Shown in pieces: positions 1 through 9,161 of a stretch of DNA of 41,127 nt (positions within the stretch are counted from its first letter, which is position 1; every line of letters starts with the position of its first letter). The notes under the pieces were generated by a model that was not told where the DNA came from, did no database searches, and saw only the letters and a list, made by a program, of their open reading frames with translations. Source of the stretch: Bacillota bacterium (lineage in GTDB: Bacteria > Bacillota > Negativicutes > Sporomusales > Sporomusaceae). Position numbers and translations under genes: made by a program. The DNA lies in NCBI GenBank assembly GCA_017889705.1, contig JAGGAB010000058.1, positions 1-41,127 of the forward strand, written 5' to 3'.

Positions 1-1038
1 TCCGCCGATGGTAGCCAGTTCAAATACTTTATCGGCCGGCATGGCAGTAGAACCATAGAAGGGCTTTTGCACAAGCGCGGCAAGCCGCATTTCCACAAAC
101 CCATCAAGGTTATTATTGCACGGCGCCCCGTCAGCTGCGATCGCCACAGCCACTCCTTGCTCAATAAACTCAGGAATTTTGGCAATACCGGAGCCCAGTT
201 TGAGATTAGAAGAAGGACAATGAACAATGTTGGTCCGGCTTTTGGCCAGTATCGCTATTTCCTCACTATCCAGGTGAATACAATGGGCAAGGATGAGGTT
301 TGAACCTGTCATCCCCAGTTTTTCCAGATAGATAATATTGCGCAAACCGGTGAGTTCCTGCACATATTCGATCTCGCCCTTGTTCTCTGAAGCATGAGTA
401 TGAATGGCAACCTGGTACTTTTCGGCTAACTCTACGGTTTTGGTCAGCAGTTCCTCAGTGCAGGATACGGCAAAGCGCGGCGTAAACGCATAGTGAATCA
501 ACCCTTTACCATGCCATTTTTCTAAAAGCTCTATACTTTCTTCAAGGGCATTAGCGGTGGTATCTTGGAGGCCAGTTGGAACATCTGCACCAAAATCCAT
601 CATGCATTTGCCAGAGATAGCCCGCATGCCGCTGGCATAGATGGCCTGAAAATTACTTTCCGTATGATTGACTGTTGCCATATCCACAATGGCAGTTGTA
701 CCGCTTTTGAATAATTCGCCAATACCCAGGAGCGCCGAATAATAAATAGACTCGGCATCATGGGCGGCTTCTAACGGCCAGATCTTTTGTTTCAGCCAGT
801 CTAATAACTCCAGGTCATCTGCCTGTCCCCGAAATAGCGTTTGGCACAAATGAACATGCGGTTGAACAAGACCGGGAATCACCAAATGCCCAGCGGCATC
901 AATGACCTTATCGGCCTTATTGGTGAGCGAGGCGCCAATTGCCTTGATTTCGCCTTCTTCCACATAAACATCACCTTGGATAATTTCTCTGGCGCTATTC
1001 ATGGTTACAATTGTGCCGTTTTTGATAAGCAGCGACAT
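1..1038 (-). CDS. Amidohydrolase, 5'-deoxyadenosine / S-adenosylhomocysteine deaminase type (C-terminus beyond the window)
   Basis: I translated the minus strand by hand: 346 uninterrupted codons start at ATG 1038 and run off the left edge. GGAGGT sits 9 bases upstream. Metal-dependent hydrolase signatures appear in order: HVH at residues 61-63 after a PGLVQP loop, THASE, LAHCIH, HCPSSNLKLGSG, and a late AADGAP carrying the metal-binding Asp. This is the arrangement of cytosolic Zn/Fe aminohydrolases that deaminate 5'-deoxyadenosine, methylthioadenosine or SAH to the inosine forms. Radical-SAM-rich anaerobes need such an enzyme to clear 5'-deoxyadenosine, and the two ThiC proteins in this window produce that compound. 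Exact substrate cannot be fixed from sequence. It is the last visible gene of a unit with the UbiX-like gene, 15 bp away. Confidence 0.88.
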   Translation of the reverse strand, partial: MSLLIKNGTIVTMNSAREIIQGDVYVEEGEIKAIGASLTNKADKVIDAAGHLVIPGLVQPHVHLCQTLFRGQADDLELLDWLKQKIWPLEAAHDAESIYYSALLGIGELFKSGTTAIVDMATVNHTESNFQAIYASGMRAISGKCMMDFGADVPTGLQDTTANALEESIELLEKWHGKGLIHYAFTPRFAVSCTEELLTKTVELAEKYQVAIHTHASENKGEIEYVQELTGLRNIIYLEKLGMTGSNLILAHCIHLDSEEIAILAKSRTNIVHCPSSNLKLGSGIAKIPEFIEQGVAVAIAADGAPCNNNLDGFVEMRLAALVQKPFYGSTAMPADKVFELATIGG

Positions 1039-1053
1039 TCTGTCCACCTCCAG

Positions 1054-1605
1054 CTAATTTCCCCAGCGTTTAAACAGCATATGTTCAATATCCAGCATAT
1101 CCAGTATCTTACCTGCCATAAAGGCTACCATATCCTCCACACTTTTGGGCTTATGATAAAAACCCGGAGCAGCAGGCATAATCACCGCACCAGCCTGTGA
1201 CAATTTAAGCATATTCTCCAAATGAATGCTTGTCATTGGGGTCTCGCGCGCCACTACCACAAGTTTTCGGCCTTCTTTAAGTGTGACATCGGCTGCCCTT
1301 GTTAAGAGATCCCGCCCGCTGGCAGTAGCCAGTGCGCCTAAGGTGTGCATCGAACAGGGCACTACCACCATGCCGTTCATTTTAAACGAGCCGCTGGCGA
1401 GCGGTGCAAATAAATCGGCGTTATCATGCACGACTGCATATTTCGCAATATCTTCCAAGCTGTATTCACATTCATAGGCAAGCACCTTCCGGCCCATATC
1501 GGTATAGACCGCATGGACTTCCACACCCAAATCATGCAGCGTTTTAATCAGAGTATACCCATATATAGCTCCACTTGCGCCGGTAACTCCCACAGCTATC
1601 CGCAT
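1054..1605 (-). CDS. ubiX: UbiX/Pad1-family flavin prenyltransferase
   Basis: The 183-residue product starts MRIAVGVTGASGAIYG, the Rossmann-like FMN site of UbiX proteins, and has the family's VVPCSMHTLGALA and RETPMTSIHLENML segments. The family joins dimethylallyl phosphate to reduced FMN, making the prenylated FMN cofactor of UbiD decarboxylases. I chose ATG 1605 because GGAGG lies 6 bases upstream; an in-frame ATG five codons earlier has no ribosome site and abuts the preceding stop. It is 14 bp after the GNAT gene and 15 bp before the deaminase, so probably cotranscribed. No UbiD partner is in this window, so its client decarboxylase must be elsewhere. Confidence 0.88.
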   Translation of the reverse strand: MRIAVGVTGASGAIYGYTLIKTLHDLGVEVHAVYTDMGRKVLAYECEYSLEDIAKYAVVHDNADLFAPLASGSFKMNGMVVVPCSMHTLGALATASGRDLLTRAADVTLKEGRKLVVVARETPMTSIHLENMLKLSQAGAVIMPAAPGFYHKPKSVEDMVAFMAGKILDMLDIEHMLFKRWGN

Positions 1606-1619
1606 ACTATTCCTCCACA

Positions 1620-2447
1620 TTACACTCGAAATTTTGTGATCAGATATTCGTCATAATAGGTGAACCCTAGAGCATGATAGGCTTTGAGCGCGGGAATATT
1701 ATTCTGCCTCACCAGTAAAGCTGGAATTCTGCCGGCAGTAAAAATTCTGCGGCATAGTTCAGCAACCAGCGCCTTACAATACCCCTTGCCCCGGTACTCT
1801 TCCCTGGTATAAACACCGCCAATTTGGGCGAGCCTCCCGGTAACTACCTGAATAATCGCCTGTGCAACAGGCTCCCCATTGATAAGGAAAAACACAAAAT
1901 CTTCTTCAGGTCCGCGTTCTTCGATAAGCTTGACTGCCATTTCCCGGTTAAACCGGCGCTGAAACCCTTGCCGGTAGGCCTCAACAATAAAGGACAGCAC
2001 TGTTTCCTGCTCTATGTCTGCCACATCTGCAATCTGGTGCAGACAGGCCGTGGAATTCGGTTGCAATGCCTGATTAACATAGAAATAGCTTTCCTCACAG
2101 CCCAGTATTTCTTTATGCGGCTGCAATGCCAAGGACAGCGGCTCAACCATTTTTTTCAACCCGACAAAAAATTCAAAGCGACGCTGGCGCATTATTTCGG
2201 CAAAATGATCAACAGCTGCCGCAGCTTCAAAATGAGTTACCACATTCCCCAAATTGTAGAACGCTGCTATTCCCTGCAAACCACACTCCGAAAAATAGCC
2301 GTAGTAATCACCGGCCCGGCGGTTTACCCCGTCATTTTCAATGCCGCATCTGGCAAGATTGCCGCTAAAAAACACCGTTTCCATATGATTTCGTTCCAAA
2401 TAAACTTCGACTTCCGAAATATCACAACCTGTCAGCAATCGCATCAT
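1620..2447 (-). CDS. GNAT-family N-acetyltransferase, two-domain
   Basis: The protein has 275 residues. The C-terminal half carries the acetyl-CoA binding signature of GNAT enzymes (VYTREEYRGKGYCKALVAEL at about 212-231) followed by an RQNNIPALKAYHALGF segment typical of the last GNAT helix and strand. The N-terminal half (about 1-120) is also alpha/beta and may be a degenerate second GNAT domain; this is inference. No substrate can be named. The ribosome site (AAAGG) is weak. It begins the minus-strand unit that continues into ubiX and the deaminase. Confidence 0.8.
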   Translation of the reverse strand: MMRLLTGCDISEVEVYLERNHMETVFFSGNLARCGIENDGVNRRAGDYYGYFSECGLQGIAAFYNLGNVVTHFEAAAAVDHFAEIMRQRRFEFFVGLKKMVEPLSLALQPHKEILGCEESYFYVNQALQPNSTACLHQIADVADIEQETVLSFIVEAYRQGFQRRFNREMAVKLIEERGPEEDFVFFLINGEPVAQAIIQVVTGRLAQIGGVYTREEYRGKGYCKALVAELCRRIFTAGRIPALLVRQNNIPALKAYHALGFTYYDEYLITKFRV

Positions 2448-2540
2448 AATCTATTGCCTTTCGCCCATTATCAGAAATATATTATAACTATTACTATAAA
2501 AGGTACCAGCAATCCTTTCAAATTATGGCTTTGTTTCTAA

Positions 2541-2576
2541 AAAAGTCAAAAGCCAAGTTCTTTTTTAAGAACCTGG
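2541..2576 (-). terminator. Rho-independent terminator after the acyl-CoA synthetase gene
   Basis: A 10-bp stem (2553-2562 with 2567-2576, one G-U pair) and a 4-base loop lies 13 bp beyond the acyl-CoA synthetase stop. Read on the minus strand it is followed by T-rich sequence ending in six Ts. It separates the synthetase from the GNAT unit. Confidence 0.75.
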
Positions 2577-2588
2577 CAGCATTTTTTT

Positions 2589-4064
2589 CTATACAACCTG
2601 TTCGCGCAGTACACGTTTCAAAATCTTGCCTGTCTGATTCTTAGGCAGCTCCTCAACAATACAGAAATCACGCGGAATTTTATATGCAGCAATATTAGCT
2701 TGCAGATATTCCCGCACCGCCTTTTTATCAAAACGCTGGCCTTCTGCCAGTACCAGATAAGCCCGCGCTACCTGACCGCGCAGCGTATCGTCAACACCAA
2801 TGACGCTGGCTTCAATAATCCCCGGATACGCATACAGTAATTCTTCAATCTCCCTCGGATATATATTTTCCCCATTAGAAATAATCAAATCCTTCAGACG
2901 GTCGACAATAAAGAAATAACCTTCTACATCCTGATAAGCCAAATCACCGGTATGCAGCCAATTGTCTTTGAGCGCCCGGGCACTATCCACAGGTAAATTA
3001 AAATACCCTTTCATCACAATAGGCCCACGCACGGCGATCTCACCAACTACCCCTGGCGGCAGCGGCTGCCCTTCCGCATCAACCACCCTGACTTCCTGCC
3101 CCGGAAGCGCTTTACCAATTGAACAGTATTTGGGTTTTGACACCGGATTAAGTGTGACTACCGGCGATGCTTCCGAAAGACCATAGCCTTCAATAATTTT
3201 TCGGCCATATTTCTCAGCAAATTGCTGCGCCACTTTTTCCGGCAGCGAAGCCCCGCCGGATATGAAGAATTTAACCCCTGCAAGGTCTTGCGGCTGGCCT
3301 ATACGAATAAAGTAATTATACATAGGCGGTACGGCGTATACAACGGTTACCTTATATTCTAAAATGGCGGCAAGGGTTTCTTTAGGGGCAAAAGCCTCCA
3401 AAATGGTAATGGCCGCACCGCAAAGCAAAGCATTAAGCACGGCGCAGGTCCAGGCAAAACAGTGATACATGGGCAACACACAAAGAACATTATCGTCAGC
3501 AGTTACCGGCAACACCTCCCGGAAAGCGGTGGCATCACTAACCAGATTTTTATGGGTCAGCATCGCCCCCTTAGGGCTGCCAGTAGTACCTGAAGTATAG
3601 ATAATGGCGCAAATCTGATCTTCGTTATAATCAGTTGGCAGCACCGGAGCCGGCGAAAACCTTTTACTAGCTAACTCCTGCCTAATAGTCGGAATAACAA
3701 GCTGTGTTACAGCCTGTTTATAGCCCAACTGATTAAGTTCAGTGTCAATTACTAATTGTTCCATGGTAATAAGGTGACTCATACTAGCATCTTTAACAAT
3801 AAATGCAATTTCTCTGGTCGTTAATTGAAAATTAATTGGTACAACAACAGCTCCCAGACTGACAATAGCCAAATAACAGTATACGAATTCAACCGAATTC
3901 CGGGAAAATAGCCCTACATTTTCACCACCCCTGATACCGGCTGCGTAAAAATAATTACGATATGTATTTACCATGTTCTGCAGTTCACCATAAGACACAT
4001 TATCTTTGCCGGCAAAAGCCGGCCTATCTTTTGTACCTTTCAAGATAAGTTCATGAACAAACAA
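2589..4064 (-). CDS. AMP-forming long-chain acyl-CoA synthetase (acyl-CoA ligase)
   Basis: About 491 residues, full length for the ANL superfamily. The phosphate-binding loop YTSGTTGSPKGA is near residue 155. Later come the adenylate motif GYGLSEASP, the hinge/ATP motif HTGDLAYQDVEGYFFIVDRLKDLI, the A8 segment NIYPREIEELL and the catalytic A10 lysine in PKNQTGKILKR. It would convert a carboxylic acid, ATP and CoA to acyl-CoA, AMP and pyrophosphate; chain length is not predictable. The frame is open up to 4088, but no ATG lies near the N-terminus. TTG at 4064, eight bases after AGGAAGGG, fits best, and the family normally starts here (FVHELIL). Its own terminator follows, so it is probably monocistronic. 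Confidence 0.88.
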   Translation of the reverse strand: MFVHELILKGTKDRPAFAGKDNVSYGELQNMVNTYRNYFYAAGIRGGENVGLFSRNSVEFVYCYLAIVSLGAVVVPINFQLTTREIAFIVKDASMSHLITMEQLVIDTELNQLGYKQAVTQLVIPTIRQELASKRFSPAPVLPTDYNEDQICAIIYTSGTTGSPKGAMLTHKNLVSDATAFREVLPVTADDNVLCVLPMYHCFAWTCAVLNALLCGAAITILEAFAPKETLAAILEYKVTVVYAVPPMYNYFIRIGQPQDLAGVKFFISGGASLPEKVAQQFAEKYGRKIIEGYGLSEASPVVTLNPVSKPKYCSIGKALPGQEVRVVDAEGQPLPPGVVGEIAVRGPIVMKGYFNLPVDSARALKDNWLHTGDLAYQDVEGYFFIVDRLKDLIISNGENIYPREIEELLYAYPGIIEASVIGVDDTLRGQVARAYLVLAEGQRFDKKAVREYLQANIAAYKIPRDFCIVEELPKNQTGKILKRVLREQVV

Positions 4065-4172
4065 TAACTGTACCCTTCCTTTCTGCAAACCTGTCTTTTT
4101 ATCTGTAACAATAACTATATTGTCTTTATTAGTCTATCCTGTCAGCTAGGTATTAATAGCTGAACGAACAGA

Positions 4173-4247
4173 AAAAAGCTGCTTCAGCGCTGTCATGCAG
4201 CTTGAGAAATTTCTTGCAAGCATGGCAACCACATTAAAGCAGCTTTT
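4173..4247 (-). terminator. Long-loop terminator hairpin after the DJ-1/PfpI gene
   Basis: Complementary arms AAAGCTGCTT / AAGCAGCTTT (4174-4184 and 4236-4246) enclose about 50 bases that contain a smaller CTTGCAAG hairpin. On the minus strand the second arm runs into six Ts. The position 20 bp after the PfpI-family stop fits a terminator, although the loop is unusually long. Confidence 0.5.
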
Positions 4248-4268
4248 GCATCACATGTATTGTTTGTG

Positions 4269-4838
4269 TTAAATACTAATTTTTGCGCCCAGAAGATCAA
4301 CAAAAGCTCTCAGCCAGTCAGGATGATTGGGCCAGGCTTGGGCGGTCACCAAATTACCGCTGACAACAACCGGCTGATCCTTCCATGTGGCACCGGCCAA
4401 CTTACATTCAGCAGCACATGCCGGATACGAGGTTACAGTCTTGCCTTCCAGCACTTGAGCAGGTGCCAAAAGCTGTGTACCATGGCAAATAGCAGCTACC
4501 GGCTTGCCGGCAGCAAAGAAATCCTGAACAAGTTTAACTACTTCGTCATACATCCTGATGTATTCCGGAGCACGGCCGCCAGGCACTACCAAACCGACAT
4601 ACTCTTCGGCTTTAGCATCTTGGGCTGCAATATCCACCGGAATCCGGTGTCCAGTCAATTCCACATAGGTATCGAGGCCGGTAAAGTCATGCACCACTAA
4701 CTGCACCATGTCGCCGGCCTTTTTATTGGGTACAGCCACATCAACCTGATAGCCAAGCATCATTAAGGCTTGTTGGGGGACTTTTACTTCATAGTCTTCT
4801 GCGCAGTCACCTGTTAAGAGTAGAATTTTCTTTGCCAT
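4269..4838 (-). CDS. DJ-1/PfpI family protein
   Basis: The protein has 189 residues with the DJ-1/PfpI fold signatures: an N-terminal KKILLLTGDCAEDYE strand and acidic loop, VVPGGRAPEYIR in the middle, and the nucleophile elbow AAICHGTQLL (Cys at about 118, followed by His). Family members act as glyoxalases or deglycases, chaperones or peptidases; the sequence does not choose among these. AAAGGAGG sits 8 bases before ATG 4838. Flanking terminators suggest a single-gene transcript. Confidence 0.88.
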   Translation of the reverse strand: MAKKILLLTGDCAEDYEVKVPQQALMMLGYQVDVAVPNKKAGDMVQLVVHDFTGLDTYVELTGHRIPVDIAAQDAKAEEYVGLVVPGGRAPEYIRMYDEVVKLVQDFFAAGKPVAAICHGTQLLAPAQVLEGKTVTSYPACAAECKLAGATWKDQPVVVSGNLVTAQAWPNHPDWLRAFVDLLGAKISI

Positions 4839-4922
4839 TTGTGTAACCTCCTTTAAACTAATAATAGATTACACATTCGATATTTGTAATATTTTTCCTG
4901 CCTACTGACAGGCTATTCGCAT

Positions 4923-5468
4923 TTATCCAATACTGTTTTTTACAAATTCATAACCCCTATTAATGGCTACTTTGTTTGCTTCTATAACCTGAGGTTTAGA
5001 AGCAAATTTCTTGGCAAAGGCCTTAAATAATACTTCCATATCCACGGCATCTGTCGCAGCAATCAGTGCACCAAGCGCCACCATATTGGCCATTTTCAAA
5101 TTGCCCAGTTCGGTCGCAATGTCATTTACCGGCACGCGATAGGTTTTTATATCCTGGCGTTTAACAGCTTTATCAATCAGGGAGCTATTGACAATCAAAA
5201 CTCCGTCCGGCTGAACAGAGCCTTCAAACTTATCCAAAGATGGCAAATTAAGCACAACCGCAGCTGTCGGATGTTCCACCATGGGTGAACCTGTGGCCCC
5301 GTCGGTGATAATAACCGAACAGTTGGCTGTCCCGCCACGCATCTCCGGCCCATAAGAGGGAATCCAGGATACATTTTTTTCTTCCAGCATCCCGGCATAG
5401 GCCAATATCTGCCCCATAAGCAAAACACCTTGACCGCCAAACCCTGACATAACAATCTCGTGTCTCAT
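4923..5468 (-). CDS. korC: 2-oxoacid:ferredoxin oxidoreductase, gamma subunit
   Basis: The 181-residue product has the gamma-domain hallmark [20 protein letters not shown] and [20 protein letters not shown]. In 2-oxoacid:ferredoxin oxidoreductases this subunit helps bind CoA and holds the oligomer together. It starts within the last codons of the beta gene (4-bp ATGA overlap), indicating translational coupling. It is the last gene of korDABC. Length is normal. Confidence 0.9.
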   Translation of the reverse strand: MRHEIVMSGFGGQGVLLMGQILAYAGMLEEKNVSWIPSYGPEMRGGTANCSVIITDGATGSPMVEHPTAAVVLNLPSLDKFEGSVQPDGVLIVNSSLIDKAVKRQDIKTYRVPVNDIATELGNLKMANMVALGALIAATDAVDMEVLFKAFAKKFASKPQVIEANKVAINRGYEFVKNSIG

Positions 5469-6217
5469 TTACCCACCCCCTGCACGTCTTTAAACACACC
5501 AAGAGGATAATGGGGCATCATTTTTTCTTCCATCCATTTAACAGCTTCAACCGGTGTTTTTCCCCAGTTGGTCGGACAAATAGATAATACTTCAACCAAA
5601 CAAAAGCCGTGACCGCCAAGCTGGAGCTCAAAGGCTTTTTTGATAGCCGCTTTGGCTTTATTCATATTTGCCGGGTTATTGACGGCTACCCGTGCAATAA
5701 ACGCCGGTCCGTCTAGAGTAGCCAGCATCTCTGATACCCGGATAGGCATGCCGGCAACCTCTTCTTTGCGGCCATAAGGAGATGTGCTGGTAACTTGACC
5801 CACAAGGGTAGTTGGCGCCATTTGGCCGCCTGTCATACCATAAATGGCATTATTGACAAAAACAGTTACAATCTTTTCGCCACGCGCAGCCGCATGGACG
5901 ATTTCCGCGCAGCCAATAGCCGCCAAATCACCGTCACCCTGATAAGTAAATACCGAGGCATCAGGATGAACCCGCTTAACACCGGTAGCTACCGCCGGTG
6001 CACGTCCATGAGCGGCTTCCAGCATATCGCAGTTGAAGTAATCGTAAGCCAGTACAGCACAGCCAACAGGCGCAACACCAATTGCTTTTTCCTGGATATC
6101 CAGTTCATCAATTACTTCGGCTATTAACCGGTGAATAATACCATGATGACAGCCTGGACAATAGTGAGTAGGCATGTCAGCTAAAGCCTTCGGTCTGGAA
6201 AATAACACTTCTGCCAT
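5465..6217 (-). CDS. korB: 2-oxoacid:ferredoxin oxidoreductase, beta (TPP-binding) subunit
   Basis: The protein has 250 residues. CPGCHHG near residue 19 gives cluster or cofactor-site cysteines, and the thiamine-diphosphate motif runs from [11 protein letters not shown] to [12 protein letters not shown], giving the Mg-binding Asp and Asn. It forms the catalytic centre with the alpha subunit, decarboxylating a 2-oxoacid and reducing ferredoxin to form acyl-CoA. It is 1 bp from korA and overlaps korC, so the operon is tightly packed. KorB- and VorA-type subunits are hard to tell apart, so the 2-oxoglutarate versus branched-chain preference is open. Confidence 0.9.
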   Translation of the reverse strand: MAEVLFSRPKALADMPTHYCPGCHHGIIHRLIAEVIDELDIQEKAIGVAPVGCAVLAYDYFNCDMLEAAHGRAPAVATGVKRVHPDASVFTYQGDGDLAAIGCAEIVHAAARGEKIVTVFVNNAIYGMTGGQMAPTTLVGQVTSTSPYGRKEEVAGMPIRVSEMLATLDGPAFIARVAVNNPANMNKAKAAIKKAFELQLGGHGFCLVEVLSICPTNWGKTPVEAVKWMEEKMMPHYPLGVFKDVQGVGK

Positions 6218-6218
6218 G

Positions 6219-7286
6219 TTATTTGCCCTCCTTGCTTTCTAAAATCTTGCTGATCTCCTGGTAAATCTCAATTGGCGTCATAATCATGCCACCTGTACGT
6301 CCATAGAAATGTACCGGTTTAGCATCGCGAGTAGCCAGCCGGACATCTTCAATCATTTGTCCGGCACTTAATTCCACCGTTAAAAATGCTTTAGCCGTTT
6401 TGGCCAAACGGGCAAATGGTGGTTCAGGAAATGGCCATAAGGAAATAGGACGTAGTAGACCTACTTTCTTGCCTTCGCCTCTGGCCTTATCAATTGCTGA
6501 TTGGGCAATGCGCGCCGTAATGCCATATGCAACCACAATAAGCTCTGCATCTTCGGTACAAATTTCTTCCCACCGCATCTCATTTTCCTGGATGAGAGCG
6601 TATTTTTTCTGCAACCGGATATTATGGTCTTCCAGTTCATTGGCCTTTAGAAATAGTGAATTTATTATATTTGGCTTTCCCCGGCCACGCATCCCGGTTG
6701 CAGCCCACGGTTTTTCCGTCGGAGTACTACTGATTTCCTTGATTTCAACCGGCTCCATCATTTGGCCGAGAACCCCATCACCTAGCAGCATGACCGGATT
6801 GCGGTATTTTTCAGCTAAGTCAAATCCCAGGATGGTGTAATCGACCATTTCCTGGACAGAGTTCGGAGCCAGCACAATATTGCGATAATCGCCGTGCCCA
6901 CCGCCTTTAGTAGCCTGAAAATAGTCGCCTTGCGCCGGCTGAATGCCTCCAAGCCCTGGGCCGCCACGCATAATATTTACAATCAGACAGGGTAATTCCG
7001 CACCCGCAATATAGGAAATCCCCTCTTGCTTTAGGCTGATTCCCGGACTTGAGGAAGAAGTCATAACTCTAGCTCCCGCGCCGGCGGCACCATATACCAT
7101 ATTAATTGCCGAAATTTCGCTTTCCGCCTGCAAAAACACGCCGCCAATCTGCGGCATACGTTTCGACATATATTCAGGTATCTCGGTTTGCGGTGTAATT
7201 GGATATCCGAAATAATGGCGACACCCGGCGGCAACCGCAGCCTCAGCTATAGCCTCATTGCCTTTCATGAGCACTTTTTCTGACAT
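6219..7286 (-). CDS. korA: 2-oxoacid:ferredoxin oxidoreductase, alpha subunit (KorA/VorB type)
   Basis: About 355 residues with [13 protein letters not shown] near the N-terminus, the substrate/TPP loop in which the Thr is the usual 2-oxoacid-binding residue. The middle has [14 protein letters not shown] and an [19 protein letters not shown] segment, close to the group usually annotated VorB or KorA. GGGAGTGG just upstream favours ATG 7286; an ATG five codons earlier has no ribosome site. The retained Thr contrasts with the Arg at the same place in the alpha subunit at 15235-16479. Substrate is probably 2-oxoglutarate or a branched-chain 2-oxoacid (inference). Confidence 0.88.
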   Translation of the reverse strand: MSEKVLMKGNEAIAEAAVAAGCRHYFGYPITPQTEIPEYMSKRMPQIGGVFLQAESEISAINMVYGAAGAGARVMTSSSSPGISLKQEGISYIAGAELPCLIVNIMRGGPGLGGIQPAQGDYFQATKGGGHGDYRNIVLAPNSVQEMVDYTILGFDLAEKYRNPVMLLGDGVLGQMMEPVEIKEISSTPTEKPWAATGMRGRGKPNIINSLFLKANELEDHNIRLQKKYALIQENEMRWEEICTEDAELIVVAYGITARIAQSAIDKARGEGKKVGLLRPISLWPFPEPPFARLAKTAKAFLTVELSAGQMIEDVRLATRDAKPVHFYGRTGGMIMTPIEIYQEISKILESKEGK

Positions 7287-7303
7287 TTTCACCACTCCCA
7301 TAC

Positions 7304-7507
7304 TTATTTATGAATCTCAATCGCTGTATCCGGACAAGTCTTGGCACAAAGGCAGCAACCAACACATTCGCTATCGTCAGGACATGTGGAAAAATTATAG
7401 CCTTTACCATTAAAGCTAGTTGACATTACTAATAGTTTTTTGGGACATGCCACTATACATAATTCACAGCCTTTGCATCTTTCCTGAGAAAACACTGGTT
7501 TCGGCAT
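7304..7507 (-). CDS. korD: 2-oxoacid:ferredoxin oxidoreductase, delta subunit (2[4Fe-4S] ferredoxin)
   Basis: A 67-residue ferredoxin with two cluster motifs, [12 protein letters not shown] and a C-terminal [12 protein letters not shown]. It is the electron-transfer subunit passing electrons from the TPP site to ferredoxin. ATG 7507 was chosen because AAGGAG is correctly spaced before it; a GTG three codons earlier lies inside that ribosome site. It is the first gene of korDABC, and the 24-bp candidate operator at 7561-7584 lies about 55 bp upstream. Confidence 0.9.
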   Translation of the reverse strand: MPKPVFSQERCKGCELCIVACPKKLLVMSTSFNGKGYNFSTCPDDSECVGCCLCAKTCPDTAIEIHK

Positions 7508-7560
7508 AATCGTCACTCCTTAAATGTATTTTGTATAACTATATAACACTGTAAACTTTC

Positions 7561-7584
7561 GTTCATTTATACAGAACGTTGTTC
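7561..7584. promoter_or_regulatory. Candidate IclR-family operator in front of korDABC
   Basis: The 24 bases follow the pattern GTTC-N9-GAAC-N3-GTTC. Twenty of 24 bases match a second site at 8427-8450 in front of the iclR gene. Three half-sites made of an inverted plus a direct repeat resemble operators of PcaU/PobR-type IclR regulators. It lies between the iclR stop and korD. Confidence 0.6.
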
Positions 7585-7613
7585 ACTTGTCGGGAGAAAT
7601 GAAAGGGGGTTAT

Positions 7614-8402
7614 TTAACCCCGGTATCCTAACTGTGCAGAAATAGCTCGTGTTTTTTCCATCATAATACGCACAACAGCCTCACGCTTTTCTTTGTTAAA
7701 CCAGGCAGTTGCCCCGGAAACCGTAATCGCGGCTTCCAGTTTACCATTGGCATTGATAAGGGGTGCTCCAATACAGGTTACTCCCTCGATGGTCTCATTA
7801 CTGGCTACTGCATAGCCCAATTCCCGTACTGTTGCCAGTTCAGCCAGCAGTACCCGCTTATCACTAATTGTATTAGCTGTGTATTGCGGCAATGGTTCTG
7901 ATAAGACTTTTTCCAAAAATTGTTCAGAACTATAAGCCAGAAAAACCTTTCCGAGTGCAGTGCTATGGAAGGTATTGCAATAATCAAAACGCGGTATCAA
8001 AAACACGGGACGGCTTGGTTCTACTTTGTCTACAATAGTTAATTGACCGGCAGATAATACTGCCAATAAGGCAACTTCCTCAGCCTCTGCCGCTAATTCT
8101 TTCAAATATGGCGAAACAATTCTTCGGATATTTAAACGCTGGGTGCAGGCAAGCCCCAGAGGCATGAGCCGAAAACCGAGCGTATAGTGACCGGTATCGG
8201 TCTGGCGGACAAAATCCCGCGCCAATAAAGTCTGCAGCAAGTTATGCACAGTGCTTTTTTGCACGCCAAGTTCTCTGCTCAGCTCTGTCACGCCCATTTC
8301 CCTTGGTGCATTCTCGAGAATAAACAGGAGGTCAATCGCCCGATCAACTGAGGCAATTAAATATCTGCCCTTCTCCTTGGTGCGCTTTATTTCCTGACTC
8401 AT
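7614..8402 (-). CDS. IclR-family transcriptional regulator
   Basis: The product has 262 residues. The N-terminal winged helix (about 18-80) has VDRAIDLLFILENAP, MGVTELSRELGVQKSTVHNLL and the wing GHYTLGFRLM. The effector-binding domain follows, with TIVDKVEPSRP, FHSTALGKVFLA and GVTCIGAPLINANGKLEAAITVSG, typical of the family. AGGAG seven bases before ATG 8402 sets the start; an earlier in-frame ATG at 8432 has none. It sits directly upstream of korDABC on the same strand, and paired candidate operators suggest control of itself and of kor. The ligand is unknown. Confidence 0.9.
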   Translation of the reverse strand: MSQEIKRTKEKGRYLIASVDRAIDLLFILENAPREMGVTELSRELGVQKSTVHNLLQTLLARDFVRQTDTGHYTLGFRLMPLGLACTQRLNIRRIVSPYLKELAAEAEEVALLAVLSAGQLTIVDKVEPSRPVFLIPRFDYCNTFHSTALGKVFLAYSSEQFLEKVLSEPLPQYTANTISDKRVLLAELATVRELGYAVASNETIEGVTCIGAPLINANGKLEAAITVSGATAWFNKEKREAVVRIMMEKTRAISAQLGYRG

Positions 8403-8426
8403 TTTATTCTCCTCGCTAGTCATGTT

Positions 8427-8450
8427 GTTCATTTATGCCGAACATCGTTC
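8427..8450. promoter_or_regulatory. Candidate IclR-family operator in front of iclR (autoregulation)
   Basis: Same GTTC-N9-GAAC-N3-GTTC pattern as the site at 7561-7584, with 20 of 24 bases identical. It ends 25 bp upstream of the iclR start codon, so a bound regulator could control its own gene. Confidence 0.6.
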
Positions 8451-8543
8451 TATTTATCGTATATAACATAGTCTTTCTGCACAAACCGTTAATTTCCTCC
8501 TGAGTCTTTTCTTATTTTGCCCATTATTTTTCAGCAATATATC

Positions 8544-9161
8544 CTATTCCAAAAAAATCACTTTGTCACCAAGGGCTTTTGCCTCATTGCGGTCATGCGT
8601 AACAAGCACAAACGGAATCTTCCACAGCTGTTGTATACGTTTTAGCTCAATTTGCAGTTGACAGCGCGTATCCTCATCTAGTGCCGATAACGGTTCGTCC
8701 AGCAGCAATATCTCTGGCTCTGCCATCAAGGCGCGCGCCAAAGCTACTCTTTGTTTTTCACCGCCTGAAAGTTTATCAGTAAACCGCCCGGTTAAATGTT
8801 CAATGTGCAGCAAATCCAAAAGCTGCGCGTACAAGTTTTCCGCAGTTTGGTCATGTCGTTTTACGCCATACCAAATATTCTTTTTTACATTCAAATGCGG
8901 GAAGAGGGCATATTCCTGAAACATGTAACTTACCCGCCGGTGATTGACCGGAACAAAAGTCTGCGTCTCCGAAGAAAAAAGTGTTTTGCCGTTATTTATA
9001 ATTTCTCCTGCGTCCGGCTTGATTAAACCGGCAATGCAACGTAATGTTGTGGTCTTGCCGCAACCTGAAGGCCCAAACAATACTGCAATGTTATTTTCTA
9101 CAAAAAATTGCACATCAAGTGTAAATCCAGGCAGATGTTTCTTAATGTCCACATGCAGCAT
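8544..9161 (-). CDS. modC: ABC transporter ATP-binding protein, molybdate/tungstate (ModC-like), short form
   Basis: The protein has 205 residues: Walker A GPSGCGKTT near 30, Q-loop MFQEYALFPHL, signature LSGGEKQRVALARAL, Walker B ILLLDEPLSALD and the switch His in VTHDRNEA. It ends right after the switch region and so lacks the C-terminal MOP/TOBE regulatory domain of classic ModC. Its ATG overlaps the permease stop (TGATG), showing translational coupling. The oxyanion assignment rests on the paired permease and on the divergent regulator. Tungstate rather than molybdate is possible. Confidence 0.82.
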   Translation of the reverse strand: MLHVDIKKHLPGFTLDVQFFVENNIAVLFGPSGCGKTTTLRCIAGLIKPDAGEIINNGKTLFSSETQTFVPVNHRRVSYMFQEYALFPHLNVKKNIWYGVKRHDQTAENLYAQLLDLLHIEHLTGRFTDKLSGGEKQRVALARALMAEPEILLLDEPLSALDEDTRCQLQIELKRIQQLWKIPFVLVTHDRNEAKALGDKVIFLE

